20,605 nt of DNA from Oscillospiraceae bacterium (lineage in GTDB: Bacteria > Bacillota > Clostridia > Oscillospirales > Acutalibacteraceae): contig JAISII010000071.1 in assembly GCA_031262125.1 (NCBI GenBank), positions 1 to 20,605 on the forward strand, in the 5' to 3' direction. Under the pieces are notes generated by a model. That model was given only the letters and a program-made list of their open reading frames with translations. It did not search any database and was not told where the DNA came from. Every line of letters starts with the position of its first letter. Position 1 is the first letter of the stretch. Both the position numbers and the translations under genes were made by a program. Below, in pieces: positions 14,224-20,605 of the stretch.

Positions 14224-16104
14224 CTAACTTCTCTTAAACGTCGGCACTAAATCTTTTAAAAGCTCCACAACTTTTTCCGAGTCATTCTCTTTTGCTTTAC
14301 TCATAAGTCGTTCGAGCTTAGACAGCAATTCGGTAGAATCAACATTTATTTGGTTGCCGATAAAAATCTTTTGGTTTTCGGTTGCCTGCAAGCCCTCTTC
14401 GTCCATAAGCAGCTCTTCAAACAGTTTTTCGCCGGGGCGTAAGCCTGTGAATTTTATTTTAACCTCGGAGTAAGGCTTTTTGCCGTATAGTTTAATAACA
14501 TTTTCTGCTAAACTCAAAATTTTAACAGGCTCGCCCATATCCAGCACAAAAATTTCTCCGCCTTTTGCCATTGCACCTGCTTGCAAAACAAGCGACACAG
14601 CCTCGGGGATAGTCATAAAAAAGCGGGTAACATCTTTGTGGGTTACGGTAACAGGTCGGCCTGTTTCGATTTGCTTTTTAAACAGCGGTATTACACTGCC
14701 GTTGCTGCCCAAAACATTACCAAACCGTGTTGTAACAAACTCGGTGTGTTTGTGGTGCTGGGCTTTGTGCTGAATAACCATTTCGCAGCAGCGTTTGGTT
14801 GCTCCCATAACATTGGTGGGGTTAACTGCCTTGTCGGTAGAAATCATAATAAATTTGTCTACGCCATATTGCTCTGCCAGCGACGAAACATTAAAGGTGC
14901 CTAAAATATTGTTCTTAACGGCTTCCTCCGGCACGGTTTCCATCAACGGCACGTGCTTGTGTGCAGCGGCATGAAAAACAAGGTTGGGTGAGTAGGTTTT
15001 AAAAACCTTCTCCATTTTTGAGTAATCCTGCACAGAGGCAATTATAGTTTCTACATCCAAAGTTTTGCCATAGTCCATTATAAGCTCTTGCTGGATGTCG
15101 TATGCACTGTTTTCGTAATTATCAAGAATAATTATTTTTTGGGGGCTGTATTTTGCAATTTGGCGTACAAGCTCCGAGCCGATTGACCCGCCGCCGCCTG
15201 TAACAAGGCTTATCTTGCCCGACACAAGCTCCCTAACCTTTTTGTTGTTAAAAGTTACGGGTTCACGCCCTAACAAATCCTCCAGCTTAATGTCCTGAAT
15301 CTGCGAAATAATGGAGCGATTGTCGGTAAACACAAGCTGGCTGATGTAGGGGATTACACGGATTTTGCAGCCGGTTTCTTTAACTATGTTTAAAATACGG
15401 TTTTTTTCTTCGGCTTTTGCCGAGGGGATGCTTAAAATGATGCCCTCGATATTATAGGATTTTACGATTTCTGGAATTTCGCTTGAGTTGCCAATAACAC
15501 GAATACCCTCAATTTCTAAGCCGAATTTTGAAGAATCATCGTCGACCAAAGCAACAGGGCAAATATCAATATTTTCAACATCTTCGTCCGATGCCGAGTT
15601 TTTAAGCTCGGTTAAAATCATACGGGTAGATTTGCCTGCACCAACAATAAGTGTGCGTGTGCCGCCTTGCATAACTTCGGTTTCTATATTTAAAAAAGCA
15701 CCTCTAAAAATCAAGCGGAATATAATAACCCCTGCGGCAGCAGCAAAAAAGTTAGAAGTAACAAACAGAATGGTTTGTGTTTGTTGCACAAAAGCCTGTA
15801 AAAGTGCACAGACAACAATGCCCACAAAAACGCCAAACACGCAAGCACGATAATCTTTAATGTTAAAATACCGCCACATTTTGTTATATGCACCAAAAAT
15901 AGCCAAAGAACCTGTTGTGATTATGGCATTAAGCAAGGGGAAGACAGGGAAATCAAACCATAAAAAGTTAGTTGGCTGCAAGCCTCCCCAAAGTGGGTTT
16001 AACCCGGAAAACTCAAAAAGAAACAAAAGAAAATAGCCCGATTCGAGTATAACTAAAAAATCCGCAATTAAAAGCACTATTTTTCTGAACCTGAAACGTT
16101 TCAT
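14224..16104 (-). CDS. Membrane-anchored UDP-HexNAc 4,6-dehydratase (PglF/CapD/FlaA1-like)
   Basis: A 626-residue protein with four N-terminal membrane segments (about 8-31, 54-72, 86-106, 112-133), a Rossmann-like nucleotide-binding middle domain (LIVGAG near 152-157) and a C-terminal short-chain dehydrogenase domain. That domain shows TGGGGSIG (302-309) for NAD, and STDKAVNPTNVMGATK (422-437) in which the usual catalytic Tyr is Met433, with K437 retained, as in the PglF/CapD group. These enzymes turn UDP-GlcNAc into a UDP-4-keto-6-deoxy sugar. The neighbouring DegT aminotransferase would then aminate C4. The ATG has AAGGA at six bases, and a consensus sigma-A promoter stands about 60 bases upstream. 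Length is typical. Alternative products (quinovosamine- or fucosamine-type sugars) cannot be excluded. Confidence 0.93.
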   Translation of the reverse strand: MKRFRFRKIVLLIADFLVILESGYFLLFLFEFSGLNPLWGGLQPTNFLWFDFPVFPLLNAIITTGSLAIFGAYNKMWRYFNIKDYRACVFGVFVGIVVCALLQAFVQQTQTILFVTSNFFAAAAGVIIFRLIFRGAFLNIETEVMQGGTRTLIVGAGKSTRMILTELKNSASDEDVENIDICPVALVDDDSSKFGLEIEGIRVIGNSSEIPEIVKSYNIEGIILSIPSAKAEEKNRILNIVKETGCKIRVIPYISQLVFTDNRSIISQIQDIKLEDLLGREPVTFNNKKVRELVSGKISLVTGGGGSIGSELVRQIAKYSPQKIIILDNYENSAYDIQQELIMDYGKTLDVETIIASVQDYSKMEKVFKTYSPNLVFHAAAHKHVPLMETVPEEAVKNNILGTFNVSSLAEQYGVDKFIMISTDKAVNPTNVMGATKRCCEMVIQHKAQHHKHTEFVTTRFGNVLGSNGSVIPLFKKQIETGRPVTVTHKDVTRFFMTIPEAVSLVLQAGAMAKGGEIFVLDMGEPVKILSLAENVIKLYGKKPYSEVKIKFTGLRPGEKLFEELLMDEEGLQATENQKIFIGNQINVDSTELLSKLERLMSKAKENDSEKVVELLKDLVPTFKRS

Positions 16105-16164
16105 AACTTTTCCTTTTTTGTAATTAATATATATTCTTTATTATTGATATATTTATACATCAAT

Positions 16165-16193
16165 ATTATATAACAAAGTAAAAAACTTGTCAA
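16165..16193 (-). promoter_or_regulatory. Consensus sigma-A promoter for the dehydratase gene
   Basis: On the minus strand TTGACA (16193-16188), a 17-base spacer, then TATAAT (16170-16165): a perfect match to the vegetative consensus. The start site would be near 16158, giving a leader of about 55 bases. Confidence 0.85.
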
Positions 16194-16257
16194 ATAAATT
16201 AATATAACCAAAAAGTGTGCATTTTTCGTGTAAAATGACAAACTGCATAAAAGCAAA

Positions 16258-16277
16258 CCTCCGATTTTCATCGGAGG
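16258..16277 (-). terminator. Hairpin terminator with GAAA tetraloop
   Basis: Perfect 8-bp stem CCTCCGAT / ATCGGAGG with loop GAAA on the minus strand, followed by TTTGCTTTTATG. It ends transcription of the aminotransferase region before the dehydratase promoter. It stands 38 bases after the stop codon of the aminotransferase remnant, so it was probably the terminator of that older gene. Confidence 0.75.
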
Positions 16278-16295
16278 AATATGGTTGCGTTAATT

Positions 16296-16308
16296 TTCCG
16301 TTACGGAA
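16296..16308. other. Small inverted repeat next to the aminotransferase remnant
   Basis: TTCCG-TTA-CGGAA, a 5-bp stem that extends as TTAA/TTAA with a two-base bulge. It may add to the terminator at 16258-16277; no other role is evident. Confidence 0.4.
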
Positions 16309-16315
16309 TTAAAAA

Positions 16316-16381
16316 CTAATACTGCTGAGCAATGCACCGTTTGAACGTGTCGGCGACATATTCCGCATCTTAATCGGTTAT
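16316..16381 (-). pseudogene. 3' remnant of a second DegT-family aminotransferase gene
   Basis: Read on the minus strand, this encodes DAEYVADTFKRCIAQQY followed by TAG. It is identical over 17 residues to the C-terminus of the intact aminotransferase at 16413-17639. Ten of the 17 codons differ, every time at a synonymous third position. Upstream the similarity goes on for about three codons (ITD for LTD) but an in-frame TAA (16370-16372) replaces the expected alanine codon, after which homology stops. The rest of the gene is absent. The pattern points to a diverged functional homologue that was largely deleted or displaced, not to decay of a recent copy. Confidence 0.85.
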
Positions 16382-16412
16382 TAAAAAAATATTTTTATAT
16401 AACCTAAAAAAC

Positions 16413-17639
16413 TTAATATTGTTGTGCAATGCACCGCTTAAAAGTATCTGCCACATATTCTGCATCGGCATCTGTTAATGTGGTGTTAAGCGGTAGCGTA
16501 AGCTGGTTTTTGTGCATATTATAAGCATTGGGGAAGTCGGCGATATTAAACCCGTACTTTTTATAAGCTGTAAACATAGGCAGTGGCTTAAAATGCACAT
16601 TGCAGCTTATGCCGTTTTGTGCCATACGGTTAAAAAATGTGTTTCTAAAGTCCGAATCTTGCCCCAAAAAGCGAACAAAATAGAGATGCCCGCTGCTGCG
16701 GTGGTTATCGCTTTTGTGGTTTAAAACTTGAATAGGCAAAGTGGCAAAAGAATTGTTATAAAACTCAATAAGTTGGTGGCGGCGTTCAATCATGCTTTCA
16801 TAACGCTCAAACTGGGCAAGCCCGACTGCTGCCAAAATATCGGGCATATTACACTTGTACTGGGTGTCTACAACGTCATACTCCCACGATGTGCCACGGT
16901 TTTTTTGGTAAGCATCTTTGGTTTGCCCGTGAAGAGAAAACAGCATAAATTGCTTGTACAGCTCATCCGAATTAACAGCTTTATGGTTTTTCCAAACAGC
17001 GGCACCGCCCTCGGCAGATGTCATATTTTTAACGGCATGAAAGCTGAAGTTCGTAAAATCGGCAATTTCGCCGCACATTTTACCGTCTTTTTGGGCACCA
17101 AACGCATGAGCAGCGTCTGCCATTACAATAACACGCCCAAAACCTTCCTGTATTGCATTAACAGGCTTAAACAAATGCTTTTTGTTTTCTACAGCGGCAA
17201 AAACACGGTCATAATCGCACACAATGCCGGCAAGGTCAACGGGGATTATTACCTTTGTTTTTTCATTAATTGCAGCTTCCATTTTGTCATAATCCATTTG
17301 GTAGCTGTTTTCTTTGCAATCTATTAAGACAGGTGTGGCCCCCACATGATAAACAATGGAGGCGGTTGCTGTATATGTATAGGCGGGCAGTATTACCTCA
17401 TCGCCCGGACCAACGCCCAAAACACGCAGGCACATTTCGGCACATGCGGTTTGAGAAGAAAGGCAAACTGCCTTTGCAGCGTTAGAATATTCATAAATTT
17501 TTTGCTCGAACAATTTTGTGCGGGGTCCCGTAGTAATCCACCCCGAACGCAAAACTTCGGCTACAGCGTTAATTTCGGCTTCGGTAATATCGGGAGGGGA
17601 AAAGGGGATATTCCGCATTGCAGAGGTTTTTTTATTCAT
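16413..17639 (-). CDS. DegT/DnrJ/EryC1-family sugar aminotransferase
   Basis: A 408-residue PLP-dependent aminotransferase acting on keto sugars. FSFHAVKNMTSAEGG (198-212) holds the Schiff-base lysine K204, and ADAAHAFGA (174-182) holds the aspartate for the pyridine ring; RSGWITTGP near 31-39 and LPAYTYTATA near 84-93 are further family motifs. Length is normal. Next to the PglF-like dehydratase it probably aminates C4 of a UDP-4-keto-6-deoxy-HexNAc (PglE-like role); LegC-like activity is an alternative. The ATG at 17639 has only a weak ribosome-binding site; a second ATG seven codons on (MRNIPFSPPD) matches the usual family start but has none either. It is transcribed from its own promoter; a tail of a homologous gene follows. 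Confidence 0.93.
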   Translation of the reverse strand: MNKKTSAMRNIPFSPPDITEAEINAVAEVLRSGWITTGPRTKLFEQKIYEYSNAAKAVCLSSQTACAEMCLRVLGVGPGDEVILPAYTYTATASIVYHVGATPVLIDCKENSYQMDYDKMEAAINEKTKVIIPVDLAGIVCDYDRVFAAVENKKHLFKPVNAIQEGFGRVIVMADAAHAFGAQKDGKMCGEIADFTNFSFHAVKNMTSAEGGAAVWKNHKAVNSDELYKQFMLFSLHGQTKDAYQKNRGTSWEYDVVDTQYKCNMPDILAAVGLAQFERYESMIERRHQLIEFYNNSFATLPIQVLNHKSDNHRSSGHLYFVRFLGQDSDFRNTFFNRMAQNGISCNVHFKPLPMFTAYKKYGFNIADFPNAYNMHKNQLTLPLNTTLTDADAEYVADTFKRCIAQQY

Positions 17640-17697
17640 AACTTTTCACAACTCTTTTTGTGTAATTTTTTGTTTGGCTTGCATATTTAACCGAATT

Positions 17698-17726
17698 AGT
17701 ATATCACTACAAGGCAAAAAATTCAA
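17698..17726 (-). promoter_or_regulatory. Sigma-A-like promoter for the aminotransferase gene
   Basis: On the minus strand TTGAAT (17726-17721), a 17-base spacer and TATACT (17703-17698). The leader would be about 50 bases long. No clear terminator separates spoIIID from it, so read-through from spoIIID during sporulation is possible. Confidence 0.7.
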
Positions 17727-17786
17727 GCAAAATTTTTAGTTTTTAGCAAAAATCATCAAAAAAACACAAAAAGCAGCGGCAAAATT

Positions 17787-18062
17787 TTAACCCTTAAACT
17801 CGTTTTTAACTGCGGCAAAAGCCTCGTATTTGTTTTTGGTAGCCATACCGCCACGCAAATGCCGCTCTGCTTTATTAACCTCAAGCACATCCTTAACCTC
17901 GTTAAACAAGCCGAAGTTTATCTTCATAAGCCGCTGGCTAACATCTTTATGTACCGTGCTTTTACTTACATCAAATTGCTTTGCAGTGCTTCGCACGGTT
18001 GCTTTATTTTCTACTATATATTCTCCAAGCTTTACAGCACGTTCTTCTACAATACCTTTCAC
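17787..18062 (-). CDS. spoIIID: Sporulation transcriptional regulator SpoIIID (GTG start)
   Basis: A 91-residue DNA-binding protein that acts in the mother cell between the sigma-E and sigma-K stages, repressing and activating many genes. The helix-turn-helix TAKQFDVSKSTVHKDVSQRL (about 25-44) and the C-terminal RHLRGGMATKNKYE are family signatures and closely resemble B. subtilis SpoIIID. Length is normal. The start is GTG, fixed by AGGAGG seven bases upstream; no ATG is available. A sigma-E-like promoter lies just upstream, matching the known control of the gene. Its presence shows a spore former. It stands alone, divergent from the transglutaminase gene and upstream of the sugar aminotransferase gene. 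Confidence 0.97.
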   Translation of the reverse strand: MKGIVEERAVKLGEYIVENKATVRSTAKQFDVSKSTVHKDVSQRLMKINFGLFNEVKDVLEVNKAERHLRGGMATKNKYEAFAAVKNEFKG

Positions 18063-18069
18063 ACAACAA

Positions 18070-18075
18070 CCTCCT
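18070..18075 (-). promoter_or_regulatory. Shine-Dalgarno AGGAGG deciding the GTG start of spoIIID
   Basis: Full AGGAGG, seven bases before GTG at 18062. Confidence 0.85.
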
Positions 18076-18099
18076 ATGCTTTTTGCTTATACATAGTTA

Positions 18100-18128
18100 A
18101 AAGTATGCGAGCATATGGAAAAATATTC
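18100..18128 (-). promoter_or_regulatory. Sigma-E-type promoter for spoIIID
   Basis: On the minus strand GAATATT (18128-18122), a 14-base spacer, then CATACTTT (18107-18100). This fits the mother-cell sigma-E pattern (ATATT-like -35, about 14 bases, CATAC-like -10), the factor that drives spoIIID in Bacillus. Predicted start near 18093, about 30 bases before the GTG. Confidence 0.7.
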
Positions 18129-18161
18129 TATTGAAGTTTTTTATCAAAAAAGAAAAAGGTA

Positions 18162-18190
18162 TTGAAATGTGCAAACGAATATGCTAAAAT
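18162..18190 (+). promoter_or_regulatory. Sigma-A promoter with extended -10 for the transglutaminase gene
   Basis: TTGAAA (18162-18167), a 17-base spacer, then TAAAAT (18185-18190) preceded by TGC, an extended -10. The start site would be near 18197, giving a leader of about 30 bases. Confidence 0.72.
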
Positions 18191-18227
18191 AATTTTAATA
18201 TTAAATATTGTTAACTGAGGATGGTAA

Positions 18228-19928
18228 TTGATTATGAAACACAGGCAGAAAATTTTAAGCATTATTTTAACGGTTGTTATACTTATAACATCTTTTGCAA
18301 CTTTGGGTTTGGCGGCAAATGCGGATTCAACGGTCTATACTCGTGATGTTGCAAAGCAATATTCGCAAGGGTATGCAGCAATTGTTAACGGCATAAAAAA
18401 TCTTTCTAAAGAAATTAATGTTTCGTTTGCAAAAATACCCTATACCCCGGGCGTTAACTCAAACCAGCAAGCAATTGGTTTATTGTTTTCGGCTGTAGAC
18501 GATTGCAACCCCGAGTTTTTTTATTTATCTAACAGCTATAGTTTATCATATATGGAAGACCCTGCAACCGGAAGATATATTGTTTACGCCTTTAAGCCGA
18601 ATTACACTTTTACCGCACAGCAAGTTGCATCAATGCAGGCACAAATTAACACAGTGGTAGACGATATTATTAAACTGACTGCTTTTGGGCAAACACAGCT
18701 CGAAAAAATAATGATTGTACAAGAAGAAATTTTAAGAATTGCAGACTACAGCGACCCTATACCAAACCCTCCCGATGTTGCTTACACAATGTATGGTATT
18801 TTAGTTAACGGCAGCGGTGTTTGCGAGGGTTATACTCATGCGTTAAACTACATTTTGGGTAAAATCGGCATAGAAACAGCATATGCCCCAAGCAACGATA
18901 TGGGGCACGCTTGGAGCATGATTAAACTCGATGGGCAATGGTACCATTGCGACCTTACTTGGAACGACCCTACAGGTCCGGTTGCATACGGCGATTTTTA
19001 TCATAACTATTTGTTAAAAAGCGACAGTGCATTTTCTAAAGCAATTGCCGGTAACGCACACTACAATTGGGAAGATGTGCCCGCTGCAAACAGCAACAAT
19101 TACGACAGTGCTTTTTGGAACGATGTAGAGAGCCGAATTATTGCCGTTGGCGGTAACTGGTATTATTCGGATGGATATGAACTTTATAAAAGTAAGGTTT
19201 CGGGAGGGTCGAGAACCTCGGTTTACAATTCTAACGCAGAATGGCATTATTATTCCGATGGAACCGGTACCGTAGATGCCGGCTATATGCGTACTGCTTG
19301 GAATGGTAACATTATTTATTTTAACGATAACACAAAGGTGTATGCCTATAATGTGCAAACAGGCACAAAAACCACAGTTTATACGGCAAGCGGCGGCAAC
19401 CAAATTTTTGGCATAGGCATTAAAAACGGCAAGCTGTACGGTGATATTAAAAAAGGGTATCAGTCTTCAAAAAATATTGTAACGCTGTTAAGTTCTTTGC
19501 CGGCTGTTGAGTACCCGACCCCCGCACCGTCCGCAACAACAACCGAAGCCCCAACCGAGACAACAACTGAACAGCCAACAACAGTAATTGTTACCACTGT
19601 CCCTGTAGTAACCACTACAGTACCTGTAGAAACTACTACCGAAACCATAACCGAAGCACCAACCACAGAAGATGCAGGCTTTAACTACCTTTTGGGCGAT
19701 GTTGACGGAGATTTTCAAGTTAATATTGCAGACGTTACCCATTTGCAGAAAATTTTGGCAAGCTTAGAACCCAGAACCCCCTACAATATGCTTTCTGCCG
19801 ATGCAGACGGAGATGGCGTTGTTGCAATTGGCGATGCGACTGAAATTCAAAAGTTTTTGGCACAGCTGCTTAGTGAAGATACTTTAATAAACACCATACA
19901 GCGTTGCAACTTAATTGTTGCACAATAG
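18228..19928 (+). CDS. Secreted transglutaminase-like protein with C-terminal type I dockerin
   Basis: A 566-residue secreted protein. A signal peptide (about 1-32, cut near LAANA-DS) leads to a transglutaminase-like domain (about 90-265) with the triad C199 (GVCEGY), H227 (GHAWS) and D242 (CDLTWND). A beta-rich region with repeated GNWYY/GNIIYF-type blades (about 295-420) follows, then a Thr/Pro/Glu linker (429-484), then a type I dockerin (488-549). Its first calcium loop D491-D502 is complete; the second, D525-D536, has Ala533 where Asn/Asp is usual. The dockerin implies binding to a cohesin on a cellulosome-like scaffold. The triad could serve as a protease, amidase or cross-linker. TTG at 18228 has GAGG seven bases upstream; ATG at 18234, two codons on, is the alternative start. 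It has its own promoter and terminator. Confidence 0.92.
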   Translation: MIMKHRQKILSIILTVVILITSFATLGLAANADSTVYTRDVAKQYSQGYAAIVNGIKNLSKEINVSFAKIPYTPGVNSNQQAIGLLFSAVDDCNPEFFYLSNSYSLSYMEDPATGRYIVYAFKPNYTFTAQQVASMQAQINTVVDDIIKLTAFGQTQLEKIMIVQEEILRIADYSDPIPNPPDVAYTMYGILVNGSGVCEGYTHALNYILGKIGIETAYAPSNDMGHAWSMIKLDGQWYHCDLTWNDPTGPVAYGDFYHNYLLKSDSAFSKAIAGNAHYNWEDVPAANSNNYDSAFWNDVESRIIAVGGNWYYSDGYELYKSKVSGGSRTSVYNSNAEWHYYSDGTGTVDAGYMRTAWNGNIIYFNDNTKVYAYNVQTGTKTTVYTASGGNQIFGIGIKNGKLYGDIKKGYQSSKNIVTLLSSLPAVEYPTPAPSATTTEAPTETTTEQPTTVIVTTVPVVTTTVPVETTTETITEAPTTEDAGFNYLLGDVDGDFQVNIADVTHLQKILASLEPRTPYNMLSADADGDGVVAIGDATEIQKFLAQLLSEDTLINTIQRCNLIVAQ

Positions 19929-19957
19929 TTAATATTGGTTTTTATACAACAAAAACA

Positions 19958-19990
19958 GCCCCGAGCGTTAAACTCGGGGCTTTGATATTT
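19958..19990. terminator. Bidirectional intrinsic terminator between convergent genes
   Basis: Perfect 8-bp stem GCCCCGAG (19958-19965) / CTCGGGGC (19973-19980), seven-base loop. TTTGATATTTT follows on the plus strand and TGTTTTTGTTG on the minus strand, so it can serve both the transglutaminase gene (ends 19928) and the transporter gene (ends 20006). Confidence 0.9.
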
Positions 19991-20005
19991 TAAAAAAATT
20001 TTAAA

Positions 20006-20548
20006 TTATTTTCTAATAAGTTTGTCTAAAGTTTTTTTCGCCTTAGAGGCATCAAGTGCCGCCGCAGCAAGCAAAAACAAAACGCCCGACGCTGCGGCTT
20101 GCCCTGCATTTTCGGGGATTTTGCTTAAAGCCAAGGCAAACGACTGTGCCGTGCCGTTATGGTACAGCACAAGCTCTAACACGAACTCGGCGGCAGAATA
20201 GCCCGCAATGGTTATTAGCCCCGAGGGGATGAGCATTAGCGAGTTGCGGGTGGTTAGCAGCCGGTTTTTTTTTGAGGAGAACAGCGAAGCGTTTGCGGCT
20301 TTTATGATTATTGTAAAAATTATAAAGTGGGGGTAGCCCGCCATTAAATCTGCCAAACCTGCCCCAATAGAAGCGGCGGCAATTGCATATGGCGTTGGCA
20401 AAAAGCAGGCAGCAAGATAAATCAGTGTGTCGCCCAAATGCACATATCCGTTTGCCGAGAGTTTTATAGACACGAACATCGTGGTAACGGTTATCATAGC
20501 GGCAAACATTGCCGTAATTGCTATGGAAGTTATTTTTTCTCTTTTCAT
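20006..20548 (-). CDS. ECF-type transporter S component (substrate-binding membrane protein)
   Basis: A 180-residue membrane protein with five to six hydrophobic segments. The N-terminus MKREKITSIAITAMFAAMIT, the loop SANGYVHLGDTLIYLAACFL (about 32-51) and PYAIAAASIGAGLADLMAG (about 53-71) are typical of S components of energy-coupling factor vitamin transporters; I think it belongs to the group annotated TIGR04002, but this is from memory. It would bind a vitamin or related small molecule and work with a shared EcfT/EcfA module encoded elsewhere. The ligand is unknown and no riboswitch is visible upstream; there is no room for one. The ATG follows the predicted -10 box by nine bases with no ribosome-binding site, so the mRNA looks leaderless. 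Single-gene unit, convergent with the transglutaminase gene. Confidence 0.85.
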   Translation of the reverse strand: MKREKITSIAITAMFAAMITVTTMFVSIKLSANGYVHLGDTLIYLAACFLPTPYAIAAASIGAGLADLMAGYPHFIIFTIIIKAANASLFSSKKNRLLTTRNSLMLIPSGLITIAGYSAAEFVLELVLYHNGTAQSFALALSKIPENAGQAAASGVLFLLAAAALDASKAKKTLDKLIRK

Positions 20549-20557
20549 AATATTGGG

Positions 20558-20586
20558 ATTATAGCACAGTTTTTGCTAAGGTTCAA
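20558..20586 (-). promoter_or_regulatory. Sigma-A promoter abutting the ECF S-component start codon
   Basis: On the minus strand TTGAAC (20586-20581), a 17-base spacer, then TATAAT (20563-20558). Only CCCAATATT separates it from ATG at 20548, so transcription would begin one to three bases before the start codon. Confidence 0.75.
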
Positions 20587-20605
20587 GAGAGTTTTAAAAA
20601 TTATT

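Noticed and set aside
16184..16195. Possible SpoIIID binding site (TTTGACAAGT) over the -35 of the dehydratase promoter
   Set aside because: It matches nine of ten positions of the degenerate WWRRACARNY consensus, but such matches are frequent by chance in AT-rich DNA and the core is explained by the -35 box.
17727..17786. An intrinsic terminator after spoIIID
   Set aside because: T-runs are present on the minus strand but no stable stem precedes them.
19460..19742. Valine- and glycine-rich minus-strand frames opposite the linker
   Set aside because: They are the complement of the Thr/Pro/Glu linker codons (ACA/ACT/CCA/GAA repeats), with low complexity and no start signals.

Overview
The window looks like a low-GC, spore-forming member of the Clostridia (Bacillota), probably an Oscillospiraceae/Ruminococcaceae-type anaerobe. 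The grounds are a clear SpoIIID sporulation regulator with a sigma-E-like promoter, a secreted protein ending in a type I dockerin (the cellulosome docking module), Shine-Dalgarno sequences of the AGGAGG type, AT-rich intergenic DNA and the standard genetic code. The taxonomic placement below class level is inference from gene content only.

Layout. Positions 1-540: two plus-strand tRNA genes (Gly-TCC, cut at the window edge, and Arg-TCT), each followed at once by a small GC-rich hairpin and then by a copy of a palindromic 'TGAACAGTGAA / TTCACTGTTCA' repeat. Positions 610-13842: one long minus-strand gene cluster, read from glmS (13842) down to a HAD phosphatase (678) and closed by a hairpin terminator. 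Twelve genes are packed with overlaps or gaps under 50 bases: GlmS, acyltransferase-3, hexapeptide acetyltransferase, two tandem-duplicated GT2 glycosyltransferases, a Caps_synth-type glycosyltransferase, a second acyltransferase-3, GT2, UDP-GlcNAc 2-epimerase, GT2, a Wzx-type flippase and the HAD hydrolase. Positions 13843-14223: a 381-base gap holding a palindromic, MITE-like element. Positions 14224-17639, minus strand: a membrane-anchored UDP-HexNAc 4,6-dehydratase (PglF/CapD type) and a DegT-family sugar aminotransferase, each with its own promoter; between them lies the 3' tail of a second, diverged aminotransferase gene. Positions 17787-18062: spoIIID (minus). Positions 18228-19928: a dockerin-bearing transglutaminase-like secreted protein (plus). 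Positions 20006-20548: an ECF-type transporter S component (minus), convergent with the previous gene and sharing a bidirectional terminator.

How the genes fit together. GlmS makes glucosamine-6-phosphate, the root of UDP-GlcNAc. UDP-GlcNAc feeds the 2-epimerase (to UDP-ManNAc) and the dehydratase plus aminotransferase (to a UDP-4-amino-6-deoxy-HexNAc, as in bacillosamine-like sugars). Five glycosyltransferases assemble a heteropolysaccharide or oligosaccharide, three acyltransferases could decorate it, and the flippase exports the lipid-linked unit. No initiating phosphoglycosyltransferase and no Wzy-like polymerase is seen, so the locus probably continues elsewhere or works with genes outside the window.

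The most informative oddities are the aminotransferase tail, which differs from the intact gene only at synonymous third positions; the 5'-biased identity of the duplicated glycosyltransferases; the palindromic elements next to the tRNAs and upstream of glmS; and a predicted leaderless mRNA for the ECF S component. I see no CRISPR array, phage, toxin-antitoxin or defence system.
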